From: Helicobacteraceae bacterium
GTDB taxonomy: Bacteria; Campylobacterota; Campylobacteria; Campylobacterales; Helicobacteraceae
Reading direction: 5' to 3'
NCBI GenBank assembly: GCA_900770765.1
Contig: CAAGLK010000089.1
Location: 1-22,838, forward strand
Length of the DNA stretch: 22,838 nt
A program made the translations under genes and the position numbers. Below are positions 1 through 6,424 of this stretch, piece after piece (the stretch's first letter is position 1; each line of letters opens with the position of its first letter). The notes beneath the pieces are model-generated. The model saw only the letters and a program-made list of their open reading frames with translations. It did not search any database and was not told where the DNA came from.

Positions 1-1
1 A

Positions 2-103
<102 letters not shown>

Positions 104-144
104 TCTTAAGCACCATCGCCTCCTTACAACTGCGGCTTTACGCA

Positions 145-909
145 TTGCAAAATTTCAAAGTTTTAATGCTAGATAAATGCGGTCTTTATTCTTTTGTTGT
201 GGATTGCCACGACTCACTGCGTGAGTCTCGCAATGACAAAGTGGATAATGCTATAAATTCCCACAATTCTCCATTTGTCATTTTGAGCGATAGCGAAAAA
301 TCTCTTAAAGATACTTCGGCAAGCCTTCAGTATGACAAAATAAAATCGCACGCCTTCCGCCCACTGCTATCTAGCCTCCCAACTCCTCCAAGCAATGGCT
401 GGGAAAGTGTGAAACTCACAAGCAAATTAACACCTTTTAAAACAAATGGGATAAAAATCCCTAAAAATGAATTTTTAGAGCGTGGCAAATATCCTATTGT
501 TTCACAAGAGGCGGATAATTTTATAAATGGTTATACAAATTTAGAAAATCCTATTAGCGAAAATTTGCCTATTGTTTTATTTGGCGACCACACTTGCGTT
601 TTTAAGTTTATTGATTTTGCATTTTTTAGAGGGGCGGATGGGACGCAAATTTTAAAGTTTGATAATAGCGTAAATACAAAATTTGCTTATTATTGTCTGC
701 AAAATATAGAAATAGAAAATAAGGAAAAATATCAAAGGCATTTTAAATATTTACAAGAAGTTAAGATTCCACTTCCGCCGCTTAATTCACAAGAAAAAGT
801 AATAAACGCTGTAGAAAATGTGGAAAGACAAATTAAGATTCTGCAAGATTTAAGTGCTGGGATAGAATCTAAAAAGAGCGAGATAATAGAAGTGTATTTA
901 AATAATTAA
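145..909 (+). CDS. hsdS: Type I restriction-modification specificity subunit, C-terminal half (TRD2 plus conserved helices), out of frame with its upstream half
   Basis: The S subunit of type I RM enzymes chooses the DNA target of the methylase/nuclease complex. From residue 85 (GWESVKL, the usual start of a target recognition domain) the protein has one complete TRD with typical PIVSQ and GADGTQIL elements, then KIPLPPLNSQEKV and a long C-terminal helix ending KKSEII. Full HsdS is about 400 residues, so this is about half. The frame is open leftwards to position 22 and has no ATG or convincing ribosome site before 145. The TTG at 145 is probably not a true start; the segment is likely made only when the AG tract restores the frame. 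Residues about 18-65 are encoded by two palindromic repeats (202-237 and 274-339) that also occur in non-coding DNA here. No hsdR or complete hsdM is visible in the window. Confidence 0.8.
   Translation: MQNFKVLMLDKCGLYSFVVDCHDSLRESRNDKVDNAINSHNSPFVILSDSEKSLKDTSASLQYDKIKSHAFRPLLSSLPTPPSNGWESVKLTSKLTPFKTNGIKIPKNEFLERGKYPIVSQEADNFINGYTNLENPISENLPIVLFGDHTCVFKFIDFAFFRGADGTQILKFDNSVNTKFAYYCLQNIEIENKEKYQRHFKYLQEVKIPLPPLNSQEKVINAVENVERQIKILQDLSAGIESKKSEIIEVYLNN
202..237 (+). repeat. GATTGCCAC...CGCAATGAC palindromic repeat inserted in hsdS
   Basis: Same outer arms as the intergenic copies. The core is a perfect 7-bp stem (GACTCAC 211-217, loop TGC, GTGAGTC 221-227) enclosed by ATTGC/GCAAT. It is read in frame as VDCHDSLRESRND. 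Confidence 0.85.
274..339 (+). repeat. Second repeat type in hsdS, bounded by TTTGTCAT / ATGACAAA
   Basis: An 66-base element with 8-base terminal inverted repeats (274-281 and 332-339). The left part (GTCATTTTGAGCG...GCGAAAAATCT) has the form of dispersed GTCATT..GAGCG-type bacterial repeats. It is read in frame as FVILSDSEKSLKD.... It is a different family from the GATTGCC repeat 37 bases upstream. Confidence 0.6.
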
Positions 910-979
910 AAGGGTGGAATCTTAAACTATAACCTCTAGTGCGTTAGATTTGCAAGTATGGGCGAGTTGCAAATGCAAC

Positions 980-1017
980 GCGTGCCACGACTTGACTCTG
1001 TCAAGTATTGCAATGAC
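980..1017 (+). repeat. Degenerate copy of the GATTGCC palindromic repeat
   Basis: GTGCCACGACTTGAC-TCT-GTCAAGTATTGCAATGAC. The core stem is the same as in the copy at 1176-1213, but the outer left arm has decayed. Confidence 0.75.
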
Positions 1018-1029
1018 AACTACTATTCC

Positions 1030-1098
1030 GTCATTGCGAGGGAAGCGAAGCGACCGAAGCGCGCATCGCAACAGCGATTCGCCCACACTTGCAAATCT
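1030..1098 (-). repeat. Inverted copy of the repeat family with an extended tail
   Basis: Read on the minus strand it ends in CTCGCAATGAC at 1040-1030. Its beginning, AGATTTGCAAGTGTGGGCGA (1098-1079), matches 946-965 on the plus strand with one mismatch. This copy faces the one at 980-1017. Confidence 0.7.
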
Positions 1099-1124
1099 AC
1101 ACTTGGAAACAATAAAAGATTTTG

Positions 1125-1163
1125 GATTGCCACGAAAATTCTTGCGAATTTTCTCGCAATGAC
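1125..1163 (+). repeat. GATTGCC palindromic repeat, GAAAATTC-core variant
   Basis: Perfect 8-bp core stem GAAAATTC (1134-1141) / GAATTTTC (1146-1153) with a TTGC loop, inside the conserved arms. Identical core to 5442-5480. Confidence 0.9.
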
Positions 1164-1175
1164 AAAGTGGGGATA

Positions 1176-1213
1176 GATTGCCACGACTTGACTCTGTCAA
1201 GTCTCGCAATGAC
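1176..1213 (+). repeat. GATTGCC palindromic repeat, GACTTGAC-core variant
   Basis: Perfect 8-bp core stem GACTTGAC (1185-1192) / GTCAAGTC (1196-1203) with a TCT loop. It lies 12 bases after the previous copy; the pair as a unit is repeated at 5442-5529. Confidence 0.9.
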
Positions 1214-1226
1214 GAATAAGGTAATA

Positions 1227-1248
1227 CTAAAGCAAGTCTCGCAATGAC
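1227..1248 (+). repeat. Half copy of the GATTGCC repeat (right arm only)
   Basis: CTAAAGCAAGTCTCGCAATGAC equals the right half, with loop, of the copy at 5493-5529. The left arm is absent. Confidence 0.75.
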
Positions 1249-1368
1249 AAAATGGGCGTTTAAGATTCTAAAGCGATAAAATGGATTGTAAAATTTTCTA
1301 CGCAGCGACAAAAATTAACCACAATATCAAAGTGAGATAGCTTTGTAGTTAAGGTGTAAAGGGTGGTT

Positions 1369-1398
1369 TAAATGTGGAATCGTAAGATTCCGCATTTA
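1369..1398. terminator. Hairpin between convergent hsdS region and chemoreceptor gene
   Basis: 13-bp stem (1369-1381 with 1386-1398, one G-T pair) and a GTAA loop, five bases beyond the chemoreceptor stop. There is no clean T run on the minus side and a short TTTT on the plus side, so its use as a terminator is plausible, not certain. Confidence 0.5.
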
Positions 1399-1403
1399 GA
1401 GTT

Positions 1404-3494
1404 TTAAAACTTCTTCTTATGTGCATCTTCTGCTATATCTTTTGCGATATTTCCTACTGCGTTTGAAATGCTTGAAGTGGAATCTGCTATGCTTAAGTTT
1501 TCTTGCGTTACGGATTCTAGCTGACCTACTGCTTCGTTAATTTGCGTAATTCCTGCGGTTTGCTCTTTTATTGACTCGCCCATATCATTAATGCCTTGTG
1601 CTAAAATATTAATATTTGCGTCAATTTCATTTAGGCTTTTGCCTGTTCTCTCGGCTAGTTTTCGCACTTCATCGGCTACGACGGCAAAGCCTCTTCCATG
1701 CTCACCCGCTCTTGCTGCTTCAATAGCCGCGTTAAGCGCTAGTAGATTTGTCTGGTCGGCTATGTCTTTAATAATTTCTACTACGCTTTTAATATCTTGG
1801 CTTTGTGAAATTACCTCTTGTGTTTTTGCACTTACACTTTGCATTGAGCTTGTGATTTCTTCAATTGCTTGGGCTGTTTGCTCTAGTGAGCTTGCTTGTG
1901 TGTGTGAGCCTTTTGTTAGCTTTTCTACCATCTCGGCTAAGTCGCCTGCTTTTGCTTCTAAATCTTTTGCGAAGTTTGCTGAAGTTACAAGCATTTTTTT
2001 AATTTCTTGTCCTAAAATATTTGTAGTTAGCTCCACTTCACCTTTAGCGTCTTTTACTTCTGTAGTAAAGTCTAGCGCTTTATAAGAGTCAAATACGCGT
2101 GCGATTTCATTAATATCGCTTCCTACTTTATTTTCTAGGACATCTAGCATTTCATTTAATACTTTTTTAAGCTCTTTTAACTGCGGATTATTTGGCTCTT
2201 GTGTGATTCTAGCTTTTAAGTCGCCCGCTTCAATTTTGTTTACCGCTTCAATTGCACTATTTACGGCGTTTGTGTCTGCTTCTAAGCCGCTTTGCGTGTT
2301 TTTAATGTTTCTATTTAGCTCCATTGTTATAGCGCCGATTTCATCCTCTGCTTTTGGAGGGATTAGCGCTGGAGGTGTCTTTGTCTCGTGGTTTAGATAT
2401 TTAAAGAATCCAAAAAGAAGTTTTGAGATATTTCCTATTCTTTCAACAATATTTTTTCTAATGTATAAAAATACGCCAAGAGCGATTACTGATATTGTGA
2501 TTAGGATTCCAACTATTATTGAGTAAGTTAGCGTTCTAACTGGGGCTAGAACTGAGGCTTCTGGCGCTACTATTACAACGCCCCAAGTTTTATTTAGCCC
2601 TCTGCCTATTTCTATGTTTCTTACTGCTACAAATGCACTCTCACCAGAGGCTAGTGTGTATTCATGGACGCCATCTTGTGCTTTTGCTACTTCACTTTTT
2701 AGAATCTCGGCGGCTTTGCTTTTATCAAATGCGCTTAAGTCTTTTGTGATTTGATTTATATCTTTATGTGCGACAATTAGTCCTATATCGCTTAAGATAA
2801 ATTTATAATCACCTTCAAATACTACGCGCTCAGGGAGATTCATAGCCTCACTTATTGCGATAAGGTTAGTTACGATTCCAACTACGCCGATAACTTTGCC
2901 ATTATTATCTTTTAGCGGCTCGTTTATGACTACCATTGGGCGGTTTCCTTGCCCTGCGACATTTACGATACTTGGGCGGCTAATTACAGACTTACCTGTG
3001 CTTAGTGTCTCATTAAGGCTTCTAAAGTTTGCTACTACTTCATCGGCTTTTAGCGTTTTTACGCCGCCTAAGTTTTCTAAATCTGTGTCGGTTTGTAAGA
3101 TTAGCACATCGCCTTTTTGTGTTTTTAAATCTTTATTTGTAATTGTTTGTTTATAGTAAGGGTCTGTTATGTATAAATACACATAATCAGCCGCTCCAGC
3201 GGAATCTAGCATAATCTCTAGCGTCTCTGTTATAGTCTCTTCGCCTGCTCTCATATTTAGCAAGTTTTCTAAGTTATGCCTATTAGTTTCTAGTGAAACA
3301 AACATTTGTGAAAAATACAAATCTGCTAAATTTCCATAGCGAGAAGCGGTGTTTTCTAGCAGTTTTTTAGCTTCTTTTGTTTGTATATTTGTGCTAAGCG
3401 TGATAATTGTAACGCCCATAATGCTAAGACAGATAACAACAAGAAGTGAGATAAAGGCTATTGCCTTCGTGCCGATTTTTAGTTTTTTAAACAT
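1404..3494 (-). CDS. Methyl-accepting chemotaxis protein with periplasmic dCache-type sensor
   Basis: An inner-membrane chemoreceptor that would signal through CheW/CheA to the flagellar motor. The 696 residues hold a first membrane helix (about 11-33), a large periplasmic sensor of about 280 residues compatible with a double Cache fold, a second helix (about 322-345), a long HAMP-like linker (about 346-510) and a cytoplasmic signalling hairpin. The hairpin tip is the near-invariant segment at 577-615 (IADQTNLLALNAAIEAARAG, then GRGFAVVADEVRKLAERT). The C-terminus ends in HKKKF with no CheR-binding pentapeptide. AAGGA lies 7 bases before ATG. It is monocistronic, convergent with the hsdS region and divergent from leuD. 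The ligand cannot be told from sequence; dCache receptors in this group often bind amino acids or organic acids. Confidence 0.95.
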   Translation of the reverse strand: MFKKLKIGTKAIAFISLLVVICLSIMGVTIITLSTNIQTKEAKKLLENTASRYGNLADLYFSQMFVSLETNRHNLENLLNMRAGEETITETLEIMLDSAGAADYVYLYITDPYYKQTITNKDLKTQKGDVLILQTDTDLENLGGVKTLKADEVVANFRSLNETLSTGKSVISRPSIVNVAGQGNRPMVVINEPLKDNNGKVIGVVGIVTNLIAISEAMNLPERVVFEGDYKFILSDIGLIVAHKDINQITKDLSAFDKSKAAEILKSEVAKAQDGVHEYTLASGESAFVAVRNIEIGRGLNKTWGVVIVAPEASVLAPVRTLTYSIIVGILITISVIALGVFLYIRKNIVERIGNISKLLFGFFKYLNHETKTPPALIPPKAEDEIGAITMELNRNIKNTQSGLEADTNAVNSAIEAVNKIEAGDLKARITQEPNNPQLKELKKVLNEMLDVLENKVGSDINEIARVFDSYKALDFTTEVKDAKGEVELTTNILGQEIKKMLVTSANFAKDLEAKAGDLAEMVEKLTKGSHTQASSLEQTAQAIEEITSSMQSVSAKTQEVISQSQDIKSVVEIIKDIADQTNLLALNAAIEAARAGEHGRGFAVVADEVRKLAERTGKSLNEIDANINILAQGINDMGESIKEQTAGITQINEAVGQLESVTQENLSIADSTSSISNAVGNIAKDIAEDAHKKKF

Positions 3495-3577
3495 AGTTGT
3501 CCTTATAATTTAATTTTTAAATTACGCAAATGCTTAAAAGGCAGTGGAATTTAAATAAAGAGGCGGAATTCTACAAG

Positions 3578-3688
3578 AAAAAAAAAACAATCTTAAAACT
3601 CACTAAAATTAAAATAAAATTAATTTAAAGTAAAGAAATTTTTAAACTTTTAGCTTAGGATTCTAGCGTTTTTAAGATTCTAACTTTA
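3578..3688 (+). repeat. AT-rich direct repeat, copy 1 (upstream of leuD)
   Basis: An A10 run followed by about 100 bases sharing long blocks (for example AAATTTTTAAACTTTT and TTTTTAAGATTCT) with 5758-5855. It lies just upstream of the leuD -10 box. Gaps are needed to align the two copies. Confidence 0.65.
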
Positions 3689-3694
3689 ATTTGC

Positions 3695-3700
3695 TATAAT
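3695..3700 (+). promoter_or_regulatory. Probable -10 box of the leuDB promoter
   Basis: TTTGCTATAAT: perfect TATAAT with an upstream TG, in T-rich DNA. This is the usual vegetative promoter form in Helicobacter. It lies 31 bases before the leuD ATG. Confidence 0.75.
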
Positions 3701-3730
3701 CTCGGCTTTATTTTTTTTAAAGGGTAGCAA

Positions 3731-4228
3731 ATGCAAAAGGTTTTTAGCGGAAGTGCGTGGAAGTTTGGCGATAATATTGATACTGATTTAATTATAGCAG
3801 CAAGGTATCTAAATACTAGCGATGAGGCGGAATTGGCAAAGCATTTAATGGAGGATGCTAGGGCTAATTTTGTGAGTGAAATAAGCAAAGGCGATATTAT
3901 AGTTGGCGGTGAGAATTTCGGCTGTGGGTCAAGTAGAGAGCACGCCCCTGTGGCGATTAGGGGAGCTGGAATCGCAGCGGTAATTGCAAAAAGCTATGCT
4001 AGGATTTTTTATAGAAATGCCTTTAATACGGGATTGCCGATTTTAGAGATTAAAGAGGTGGAATCCATAAAAGAGGGCGATAAGCTAGAAGTGGATTTAA
4101 GCGGTGGGGTGGTTAAGAATCTTACGCAAAATGTGGACTATAAATTCGCTCCGATTCCGCCTTTTATGCTTGAACTCCTAAATGCTGGTGGGCTAATAAA
4201 TTATGCAAAGACACAAAAGGGGGCGTAA
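3731..4228 (+). CDS. leuD: 3-isopropylmalate dehydratase, small subunit
   Basis: With LeuC it isomerises 2-isopropylmalate to 3-isopropylmalate in leucine synthesis. At 165 residues it has the length of the short LeuD type. The swivelling-domain signature GENFGCGSSREHAP is at 60-73, and KFGDNIDTDLI at 11-21 is the usual N-terminal element. AAAGGG precedes the ATG by 6 bases. The stop TAA and the leuB ATG share one base (TAATG), so translation is coupled. leuA and leuC are not in this window; LeuD is useless without LeuC, so that gene must lie elsewhere. Confidence 0.95.
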   Translation: MQKVFSGSAWKFGDNIDTDLIIAARYLNTSDEAELAKHLMEDARANFVSEISKGDIIVGGENFGCGSSREHAPVAIRGAGIAAVIAKSYARIFYRNAFNTGLPILEIKEVESIKEGDKLEVDLSGGVVKNLTQNVDYKFAPIPPFMLELLNAGGLINYAKTQKGA

Positions 4229-5289
4229 TGAAAACTTATAAAATAGCAGTGATTAAAGGCGATGGAATCGGGCCTGAGATTGTAAATGAAGCGTTAAAAG
4301 TGCTAAGGGCGGTGGAATCTAAATTTGGACTTAAATTTGAGTTTGAAGACTTTTTAATGGGTGGAGTGGCTTATGATTTAACAAAAAATCCACTGCCAGA
4401 TGAGACGATTAAGGGCTGCTTAGAAGCGGATGCGACTTTGTTTGGTGCTATTGGCGGTGAGAAGTGGGATAATCTGCCTAGAGAACTTAGGCCAGAGAGT
4501 GGGCTTCTACGCCTTAGAAAAAGCCTTGAAGTCTTTGCAAACTTCCGCCCGGCAAAAGTTTATAATGAGCTAGTAGAGGCCTCTACGCTAAAGGCGGAAG
4601 TGGTAAAGGGCGTGGATATTTTAGTCGTGCGAGAGTTAATAGGTGGAATCTACTTTGGCACTCCTAAGGGGCGTGATAAGGATAGGGGCTATAATACAAT
4701 GGTGTATAGTGTAGATGAGGTAAAAAGAATCGCGCATGTGGCGTTTAAGGCGGCGCAAAAACGCAGTAAAAAAGTGTGTTCTGTGGATAAGGCAAATGTG
4801 CTAGATGTATCTCAATTGTGGCGAGAGGTCGTAAGTGAAGTGGCAAAAGAATACGCCGATGTGGAGCTAAGCCATATGTATGTGGATAATGCGGCTATGC
4901 AGTTAATACGGAATCCTAAGCAATTTGATGTAATTTTAACCGGAAATTTGTTTGGCGATATTTTAAGCGATGAGGCAAGTATGCTAAGCGGGTCCATTGG
5001 GCTGCTACCTAGTGCATCTTTGGGCGAAAAAGCAGCGGTGTATGAGCCAATCCATGGAAGTGCGCCAGATATTGCAGGGTTAGGGATTGCAAATCCTATT
5101 GCGACAATTGCAAGTGCGGCTATGATGCTTAAGTATTCTTTGGGTGAAAATAAGGCCGCAGAGGCTATTGAAGCAGCTATTGAGATGGCTTTAAAAGAGG
5201 GCTATCGCACAAAAGATATTGCAGCTTATGGGGCAAAGGAAGTGTGTAGTTGTGAGAGAATGGGAAGTGTTATAGCTGAAAAAATTTAG
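4228..5289 (+). CDS. leuB: 3-isopropylmalate dehydrogenase
   Basis: NAD-dependent oxidative decarboxylation of 3-isopropylmalate to 2-oxoisocaproate in leucine synthesis. The 353 residues are typical. Visible elements are GDGIGPEI (11-18), substrate-binding arginines in LLRLRKSLEVFANFRPAK (R97, R107) and R135 in VRELIGG, the catalytic lysine K188 in VDKANVLD, metal-binding D220, D244 and D248, and the NAD-site segment EPIHGSAPDIAG. All key residues are present. It is the second gene of a two-gene operon with leuD. No gene follows before the repeat region, and no convincing terminator is visible directly after the stop. Confidence 0.96.
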   Translation: MKTYKIAVIKGDGIGPEIVNEALKVLRAVESKFGLKFEFEDFLMGGVAYDLTKNPLPDETIKGCLEADATLFGAIGGEKWDNLPRELRPESGLLRLRKSLEVFANFRPAKVYNELVEASTLKAEVVKGVDILVVRELIGGIYFGTPKGRDKDRGYNTMVYSVDEVKRIAHVAFKAAQKRSKKVCSVDKANVLDVSQLWREVVSEVAKEYADVELSHMYVDNAAMQLIRNPKQFDVILTGNLFGDILSDEASMLSGSIGLLPSASLGEKAAVYEPIHGSAPDIAGLGIANPIATIASAAMMLKYSLGENKAAEAIEAAIEMALKEGYRTKDIAAYGAKEVCSCERMGSVIAEKI

Positions 5290-5350
5290 CAAGACAATCT
5301 CGCTTTACATTTTGAATAATCCTTATAAAAGTGTGGCTGCCTTGGTTTTT

Positions 5351-5386
5351 GTCATTAGCTAGGCGACTTGTCGCCGAAGCAATCTA
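5351..5386 (-). repeat. Degenerate inverted copy of the GATTGCC-type palindrome
   Basis: GTCATT at 5351 and GAAGCAATCTA at 5376 are the outer arms in reverse orientation. The core is a perfect GGCGAC-TT-GTCGCC hairpin (5362-5375). Confidence 0.6.
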
Positions 5387-5441
5387 CAATTATGAATTAC
5401 AAAAAACGCACAAAGTGGAATCCTAGAGCGTGGAGTGTGTG

Positions 5442-5480
5442 GATTGCCACGAAAATTCTTGCGAATTTTCTCGCAATGAC
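5442..5480 (+). repeat. GATTGCC palindromic repeat, GAAAATTC-core variant
   Basis: Identical to the copy at 1125-1163, and again followed by a second copy 12 bases on. Confidence 0.9.
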
Positions 5481-5492
5481 AAAATGGGGATA

Positions 5493-5529
5493 GATTGCCA
5501 CGACTTGCTAAAGCAAGTCTCGCAATGAC
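5493..5529 (+). repeat. GATTGCC palindromic repeat, GACTTGC-core variant
   Basis: 7-bp core stem GACTTGC (5502-5508) / GCAAGTC (5513-5519) with a TAAA loop. It occupies the position of the GACTTGAC-core copy in the other pair. Confidence 0.9.
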
Positions 5530-5596
5530 GGAGTGGAATCTTAAAGTAATGGATGTAATGACAATGTGGAGAATTTTAGGGTTATATAAGGCGTTG

Positions 5597-5618
5597 GATT
5601 GCTTTGCCTCGCAATGAC
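5597..5618 (+). repeat. Minimal GATTGC...GCAATGAC repeat
   Basis: GATTGCTTTGCCTCGCAATGAC: the two conserved arms with almost no core between them. Confidence 0.75.
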
Positions 5619-5649
5619 GGAGTGGGGGGAAATGAGTTGTCTCTTAGGT

Positions 5650-5707
5650 GTGGGGTCCTAGCTTAAGAAAAGTGTAAAAGGGGGATTAAAAAAAGCTAGA
5701 ACCCCAC
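5650..5707. repeat. Long inverted repeat with 28-base loop
   Basis: GTGGGGT-C-CTAGCTT (5650-5664) pairs with AAGCTAG-A-ACCCCAC (5693-5707): 14 pairs around one C/A mismatch. There is no T run and no neighbouring gene end, so it does not look like an ordinary terminator. It may be a structured RNA or a small mobile repeat end. Confidence 0.65.
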
Positions 5708-5749
5708 GCATAAAGGGCAATGTGTTTGAAATAAGGGTGTTATGCTATC

Positions 5750-5767
5750 AAAAAAAAAAAAAAAAAA
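5750..5767 (+). repeat. A18 homopolymer
   Basis: Eighteen uninterrupted A bases in non-coding DNA, at the start of the second AT-rich direct repeat. The first copy carries A10 at the same place. Length is prone to slippage and to sequencing error. Confidence 0.85.
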
Positions 5768-5855
5768 CAACTTAAATTTTGCTAAATTTAAAACAAATTT
5801 AATTTAAGGTAAATAAATTTTTAAACTTTTGCTATTTTTTAAGATTCTGGCTTTA
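5758..5855 (+). repeat. AT-rich direct repeat, copy 2 (downstream of leuB)
   Basis: Gapped match in the same orientation to 3578-3688. Here it is not followed by a plus-strand gene and its -10 position is degenerate (TGCTATTTT). Confidence 0.65.
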
Positions 5856-5874
5856 AGGATTTAAAAGATTTTGC

Positions 5875-5898
5875 AAAAGTGGGTGGAATCCCACTTTT
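5875..5898 (-). terminator. Terminator hairpin of the usp gene
   Basis: Perfect 9-bp stem AAAAGTGGG / CCCACTTTT with a 6-base loop, two bases beyond the usp stop. The stem's own A/T flank supplies the U tract in either direction. Confidence 0.7.
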
Positions 5899-5900
5899 AT

Positions 5901-6317
5901 TTATTTAGCAATTAAAATTGAAATAGGGGATTTTGCAGAAAAGTCGCTTTGATTACTTGGGAAAATCTTATTCCATAAAGTTGCTTCACTTTGTCCAATC
6001 ACTAGTAAATCAAAGCCTTTTGCATATTCTAGCACTTCTGTTATAGCTTCACCTTCTAGTAGTTTTTGTGCGACATTTACGCCTTTGTTTGTGAAAATCT
6101 TACTAAAATCATCTAGTAGTTTATCGCTTTGTGCGTTTTCTTTTTTTTCAATTTCTTCATAAGCAGCAAGAGCGGCCTCGCCATATAGCATTATCGGCGT
6201 TTTAACATGAATTAGCGTAATAGCACAATCATCTCTGCTACCAAAAAAATCAACTACAAACTCCGCTGCCTTTTTACAAGCTTCTGTGGAATCCACGGCA
6301 AATAAAATTTTTTTCAT
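5901..6317 (-). CDS. Universal stress protein (UspA fold)
   Basis: Small cytoplasmic alpha/beta protein of the UspA superfamily. The N-terminal strand KKILFAVDST with Asp9 and the later DLLVIGQSEA segment fit the fold, and 138 residues is the usual length. The ATP-binding G-2X-G-9X-G(S/T) motif expected after the VIG strand is absent (GQSEATLWNKIFPSN instead), so nucleotide binding is doubtful. AAGGAA lies 5 bases before ATG. It is monocistronic and divergent from selA. The physiological role cannot be stated. Confidence 0.88.
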   Translation of the reverse strand: MKKILFAVDSTEACKKAAEFVVDFFGSRDDCAITLIHVKTPIMLYGEAALAAYEEIEKKENAQSDKLLDDFSKIFTNKGVNVAQKLLEGEAITEVLEYAKGFDLLVIGQSEATLWNKIFPSNQSDFSAKSPISILIAK

Positions 6318-6346
6318 AGTATTTCCTTGTAATAAAAAATATAAAA

Positions 6347-6352
6347 ATTATA
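6347..6352 (-). promoter_or_regulatory. Probable -10 box of the usp promoter
   Basis: On the minus strand TTTGCTATAAT, the same form as at leuD, about 30 bases before the usp ATG. Confidence 0.65.
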
Positions 6353-6424
6353 GCAAATTTCACAAAAATTAAAGTAAGGTTTAGCTACGCTTAAGGCTTT
6401 AATTTTTCATAAAGAGAATAGGTT

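Larger units (their letters stand above)
910..1403. other. Gene-free region made largely of palindromic repeats
   Basis: About 490 bases between hsdS and the convergent chemoreceptor gene. No open frame here has a family signature or a ribosome site. The apparent short ORFs are translations of the repeats. It holds at least four full or degenerate copies and one half copy of the GATTGCC...GCAATGAC family, plus a possible terminator hairpin at its right end. Confidence 0.8.
5290..5900. other. Gene-free region with repeats, long hairpin and poly-A tract
   Basis: About 610 bases between leuB and the convergent usp gene. No coding region can be supported. Its contents are listed as separate entries: an inverted degenerate palindrome, three GATTGCC repeats, a long-loop hairpin, an A18 tract, a copy of the leuD-upstream AT-rich segment, and a terminator. 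Confidence 0.8.

Noticed and set aside
145..909. Calling 145 as a normal TTG start of a free-standing protein
   Set aside because: The frame continues open upstream into the AG tract with helix-like sequence, and no ribosome site precedes 145; a phase-variable continuation explains it better.
1125..1248. Regular repeat copies that could suggest a CRISPR array
   Set aside because: The copies are palindromes of varying core with 12-base or irregular gaps, in both orientations, and there are no cas genes or unique equal-length spacers.
922..1311. 129-residue open frame on the minus strand, and two overlapping plus-strand frames at 950-1176
   Set aside because: They are translations of the palindromic repeats (for example CHCEKIRKN and SRNDKV-type strings), with no ribosome site or family signature.
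1591..3156. Several plus-strand open frames opposite the chemoreceptor gene
   Set aside because: Hydrophobic low-complexity antisense shadows of a clear chemoreceptor coding region; no starts with ribosome sites.
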